NCBI GenBank assembly: GCA_007118975.1
Contig: SKQO01000092.1
Span: 1 to 45,033, forward strand
From: Halobacteriales archaeon
Lineage (GTDB): Archaea > Halobacteriota > Halobacteria > Halobacteriales > SKNY01
Length of the DNA stretch: 45,033 bases
Direction of reading: 5' to 3'
Both the position numbers and the translations under genes were made by a program. Positions 43,301 to 45,033 of this stretch are shown here, one piece after another (the stretch's first letter is position 1; the number at the start of each line of letters is the position of its first letter). The notes beneath the pieces were generated by a model. That model did no database searches. It worked only from the letters and a program-made list of their open reading frames with translations, and was not told the DNA's origin.

Positions 43301-44653
43301 TCATGACGTGGCACAATCTTCGATCAACCTCTCGACGGCCTCGAGCATGTTCTCTTCGATCGCCGCCAGGGCGGCCTCCGTATCTGCCTCACATCGAACG
43401 GAGAGTTTGGGTTCGGTGTTCGAGGGCCGAACAAGCGCCCACCCGTCCTCGAAGAAGATCTTGACCCCATCGACAGTGGATTGATCGTACGACTCGAACT
43501 CGTCCGCGATAGCAGCTACCACTGTCTCTTTGCACCGTTCCGGGCAGTCCAGGCGGTGCTGGGGAGAGACCGGATAGTCGGGAAAAGCGTCGATGTCGCC
43601 CCCGAGGTCGGTATTCCCGGCGAGTTGGCAGAGGAGTCCGGCGCCGAAGATACCGTCGTCCCACGCAACGTCGAACGCAGGGAATGCATAGTGCCCTGAT
43701 GGTTCCCCCGCAAAGACCACATCAGACCGTTCGTGTATGAACTCGGAGATGAACGTAAACCCGACGCGCAACTCGTGTACGCTTCCTCCGTGTTCTCGTG
43801 CGATCTGGGGTACGAGCTGAGACGTGTCCAGCGAAAAGACGACGGCTCCCTCCCGTCGCTGTAGACACTCCCGCGCGAATATTGCCATCAGCTTATCGGC
43901 TTCGATCGCACCCTGCTCCGGAAGGACGAGGCCGACTCGATCGGCGTCGCCATCGAAGATGATGCCGATATCGGCCTCGCCCAAGTGATCAGTAACCAAG
44001 GAAATCGCCGCCGGATCGTCGGGGACGGGTAGGTGCGCTGGAAACCGGCCGTCGATTTCTTCGTTGATTCCGATCACCGTACACCCCATCCGTTCGAGGA
44101 TGTCCCTGGCCACCGTTCCCGCGGCGCCGTTCGCGAAGTTGACTGCCACGGTGAGATCTTCTACATTCCCGAGTCGGTCTCCCAAGTACGACCGGTACGT
44201 CGGCAACATGTCACGCTCAATTACCTCGGCGTCACCGTTGTCGAATTCTCGTGACTCGTAGAGGCGCTGGATCTCCGCCATCCCGGCGTCCCGCGACATC
44301 GCAGCACCATCTGTAGTGGTGAACTTGAATCCGATGTACTCGGGCGGATTGTGGGATGCCGTCACCATCACGGTCGGCCCGACATCCTGCGTCCGTGCCG
44401 CGAAGCGAACGAGCGGTGTGGGAACACAACCGACCGTTATCACGTCCGTACCGGTATCGGTCACGCCCGCGACGAAGGCTGATGCCACCTCGGGCGCATG
44501 GATCCGCCCGTCCCGACCAACCAGGATTCGCGATGCATCCGTATAGGTCCCGAACGCCCGCCCTACACGCGTTGCTTCCGCTTCGCCGATTTCATCCGGA
44601 AACGTCCCACGTAGGTCATACGCGCGGAAGAACGACGTCACGTGAATCGACAC
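43301..44653 (-). CDS. Phosphomannomutase / phosphoglucomutase
   Basis: A 450-residue alpha-D-phosphohexomutase that interconverts hexose 1- and 6-phosphates for glycan and sugar metabolism. All four family loops are present: the phosphoserine loop TASHNPPEYIGFKF (S100), the metal loop IIFDGDADRVGLV, the sugar loop FAGEPSGHYAFPAFD and the phosphate-binding RPSNTEPKLSVRCEA. The start SFFRAYDLRGTFPDEIG is standard. It is divergent from the probable ROK kinase, with 159 bases between, which suggests linked hexose-phosphate metabolism. Haloarchaea use such enzymes for S-layer glycosylation precursors. Confidence 0.94.
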   Translation of the reverse strand: MSIHVTSFFRAYDLRGTFPDEIGEAEATRVGRAFGTYTDASRILVGRDGRIHAPEVASAFVAGVTDTGTDVITVGCVPTPLVRFAARTQDVGPTVMVTASHNPPEYIGFKFTTTDGAAMSRDAGMAEIQRLYESREFDNGDAEVIERDMLPTYRSYLGDRLGNVEDLTVAVNFANGAAGTVARDILERMGCTVIGINEEIDGRFPAHLPVPDDPAAISLVTDHLGEADIGIIFDGDADRVGLVLPEQGAIEADKLMAIFARECLQRREGAVVFSLDTSQLVPQIAREHGGSVHELRVGFTFISEFIHERSDVVFAGEPSGHYAFPAFDVAWDDGIFGAGLLCQLAGNTDLGGDIDAFPDYPVSPQHRLDCPERCKETVVAAIADEFESYDQSTVDGVKIFFEDGWALVRPSNTEPKLSVRCEADTEAALAAIEENMLEAVERLIEDCATS

Positions 44654-44778
44654 CTCCAGCGATGGCTGGCTACCGACATAGGCTAACGTGGCCGGACACG
44701 CTACGTAGCTCTTTGGGCTTGTTCGATCACGGGGTGCCGGAGCCCCGTCTGCTCAGGCGACAACATGTTGGTTACGAT

Positions 44779-44788
44779 GTATTTATGG
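44779..44788 (+). promoter_or_regulatory. TATA box of the ROK-like kinase gene
   Basis: GTATTTATGG is centred about 30 bases before the ATG at 44813, consistent with a leaderless or nearly leaderless message. Confidence 0.4.
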
Positions 44789-44812
44789 CCTCGCTGAGAG
44801 TGCAAACTGGAT

Positions 44813-45033
44813 ATGTCGGTTGTCGCGGCCATCGGGATCGGCGGTACTCACTTTCATTTTGCGGCCGGAACACCGGAGGGTCATCTGCGGACGGCCATCG
44901 AAACCGAGCCAACCCGCCCTGAAGAGCTCTGCGAGCAAGTTGTGGCGGCCGTCGAAGAGCTCAACAGGCGCCTCCATGAAGAAATCGGCACGATCGCTGT
45001 CGCCTGCAGAGGGCTCGTCGATCAGGAGCATGG
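44813..45033 (+). CDS. Probable ROK-family sugar kinase, N-terminus (partial, runs off the window)
   Basis: The first 73 residues read MSVVAAIGIGGTHFHFAAGT, then PEGHLRTAIETEPTRPEELC, a helix EQVVAAVEELNRRLHEEIG and the strand TIAVACRGLVDQEH. The GxGGTxxxxA phosphate loop, the helix and the strand 'IAVAxxGLVDxE' are the layout of ROK glucokinases and ASKHA regulators, whose usual DxGGT aspartate is here a Gly. A TATA box 30 bases upstream and the divergent phosphohexomutase support a sugar kinase. No helix-turn-helix precedes the kinase motif, so it is not a ROK repressor. Confidence 0.62.
   Translation, partial: MSVVAAIGIGGTHFHFAAGTPEGHLRTAIETEPTRPEELCEQVVAAVEELNRRLHEEIGTIAVACRGLVDQEH

Noticed and set aside
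1-45033. tRNA, rRNA, CRISPR arrays and replication origin
   Set aside because: Scanned for cloverleaf-like ends, spaced identical repeats and origin-type repeats next to an orc/cdc6 gene; none seen.

Overview
The window is 45 kb of a haloarchaeal (class Halobacteria) chromosome, or something very close to one. The evidence is an archaeal-type spc ribosomal operon containing eL32, eL19, eS4 and an RNase P protein, strongly acidic proteins, TATA boxes about 25-30 bases upstream of start codons (leaderless genes), a Tat-lipoprotein leader, a haloarchaeal type IV pilin leader, a DUF2270 protein and a DUF5789 protein. I cannot name a genus.

Layout. (1) 1-8925, + strand: the spc operon in canonical order from the tail of L29 through rnp1, S17, L14, L24, S4e, L5, S14 (58 residues), S8, L6, L32e, L19e, L18, S5, L30, L15 to secY. 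It is packed with 1-10 base overlaps. L32e carries two tandem helix-hairpin-helix repeats. (2) 8926-11045: a low-GC stretch bounded by secY's 3' end and a second copy of the last codons of secY. It holds a broken lipoprotein gene, a winged-helix regulator and a divergent small gene, and looks like the remains of an element inserted at secY. (3) 11334-12041: a DUF2270 membrane protein, then a gene-poor stretch. (4) 12629-24401: a branched-chain 2-oxoacid / acyl-CoA catabolic island. It has 2-oxoacid dehydrogenase E1-alpha, E1-beta and E2 (- strand); divergent acyl-CoA dehydrogenase, biotin-dependent carboxyltransferase and MaoC hydratase; a CitE-type lyase; and a lipoate-protein ligase. Together these match leucine breakdown to acetoacetate plus acetyl-CoA. 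The two steps that would use acetoacetate, an acyl-CoA synthetase and a thiolase, are both present only as wrecked pseudogenes. (5) 24497-28409: a decayed locus with two NTF2/SnoaL-like remnants, a SnoaL-FAD oxidase fusion with two internal stops, and a FilR1-type regulator with one internal stop. (6) 28410-34670: an alpha/beta hydrolase flanked by hairpins like those at IS200/IS605-type ends, a large membrane protein with 12 DUF1508 repeats split by a frameshift in a G run, an 830-base gene-poor stretch, and a broken membrane-protein gene. (7) 34671-45033: a DUF5789 protein; a sugar-acid/glycoside operon (Gfo/Idh/MocA oxidoreductase, family 4 glycosidase, enolase-superfamily enzyme); a lone type IV pilin; a nucleoside hydrolase; a second Gfo/Idh/MocA oxidoreductase; a squalene/phytoene synthase; a phosphomannomutase/phosphoglucomutase; and the start of a probable ROK-family sugar kinase.

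The most notable points are the compact leucine-type pathway with its terminal steps lost, the apparent fusion of a PccX-like small subunit to the carboxyltransferase, the duplicated secY 3' end, and the concentration of broken genes (nine) between 9 and 34.5 kb beside an intact ribosomal operon. No tRNA, rRNA, CRISPR array or complete insertion sequence was seen.
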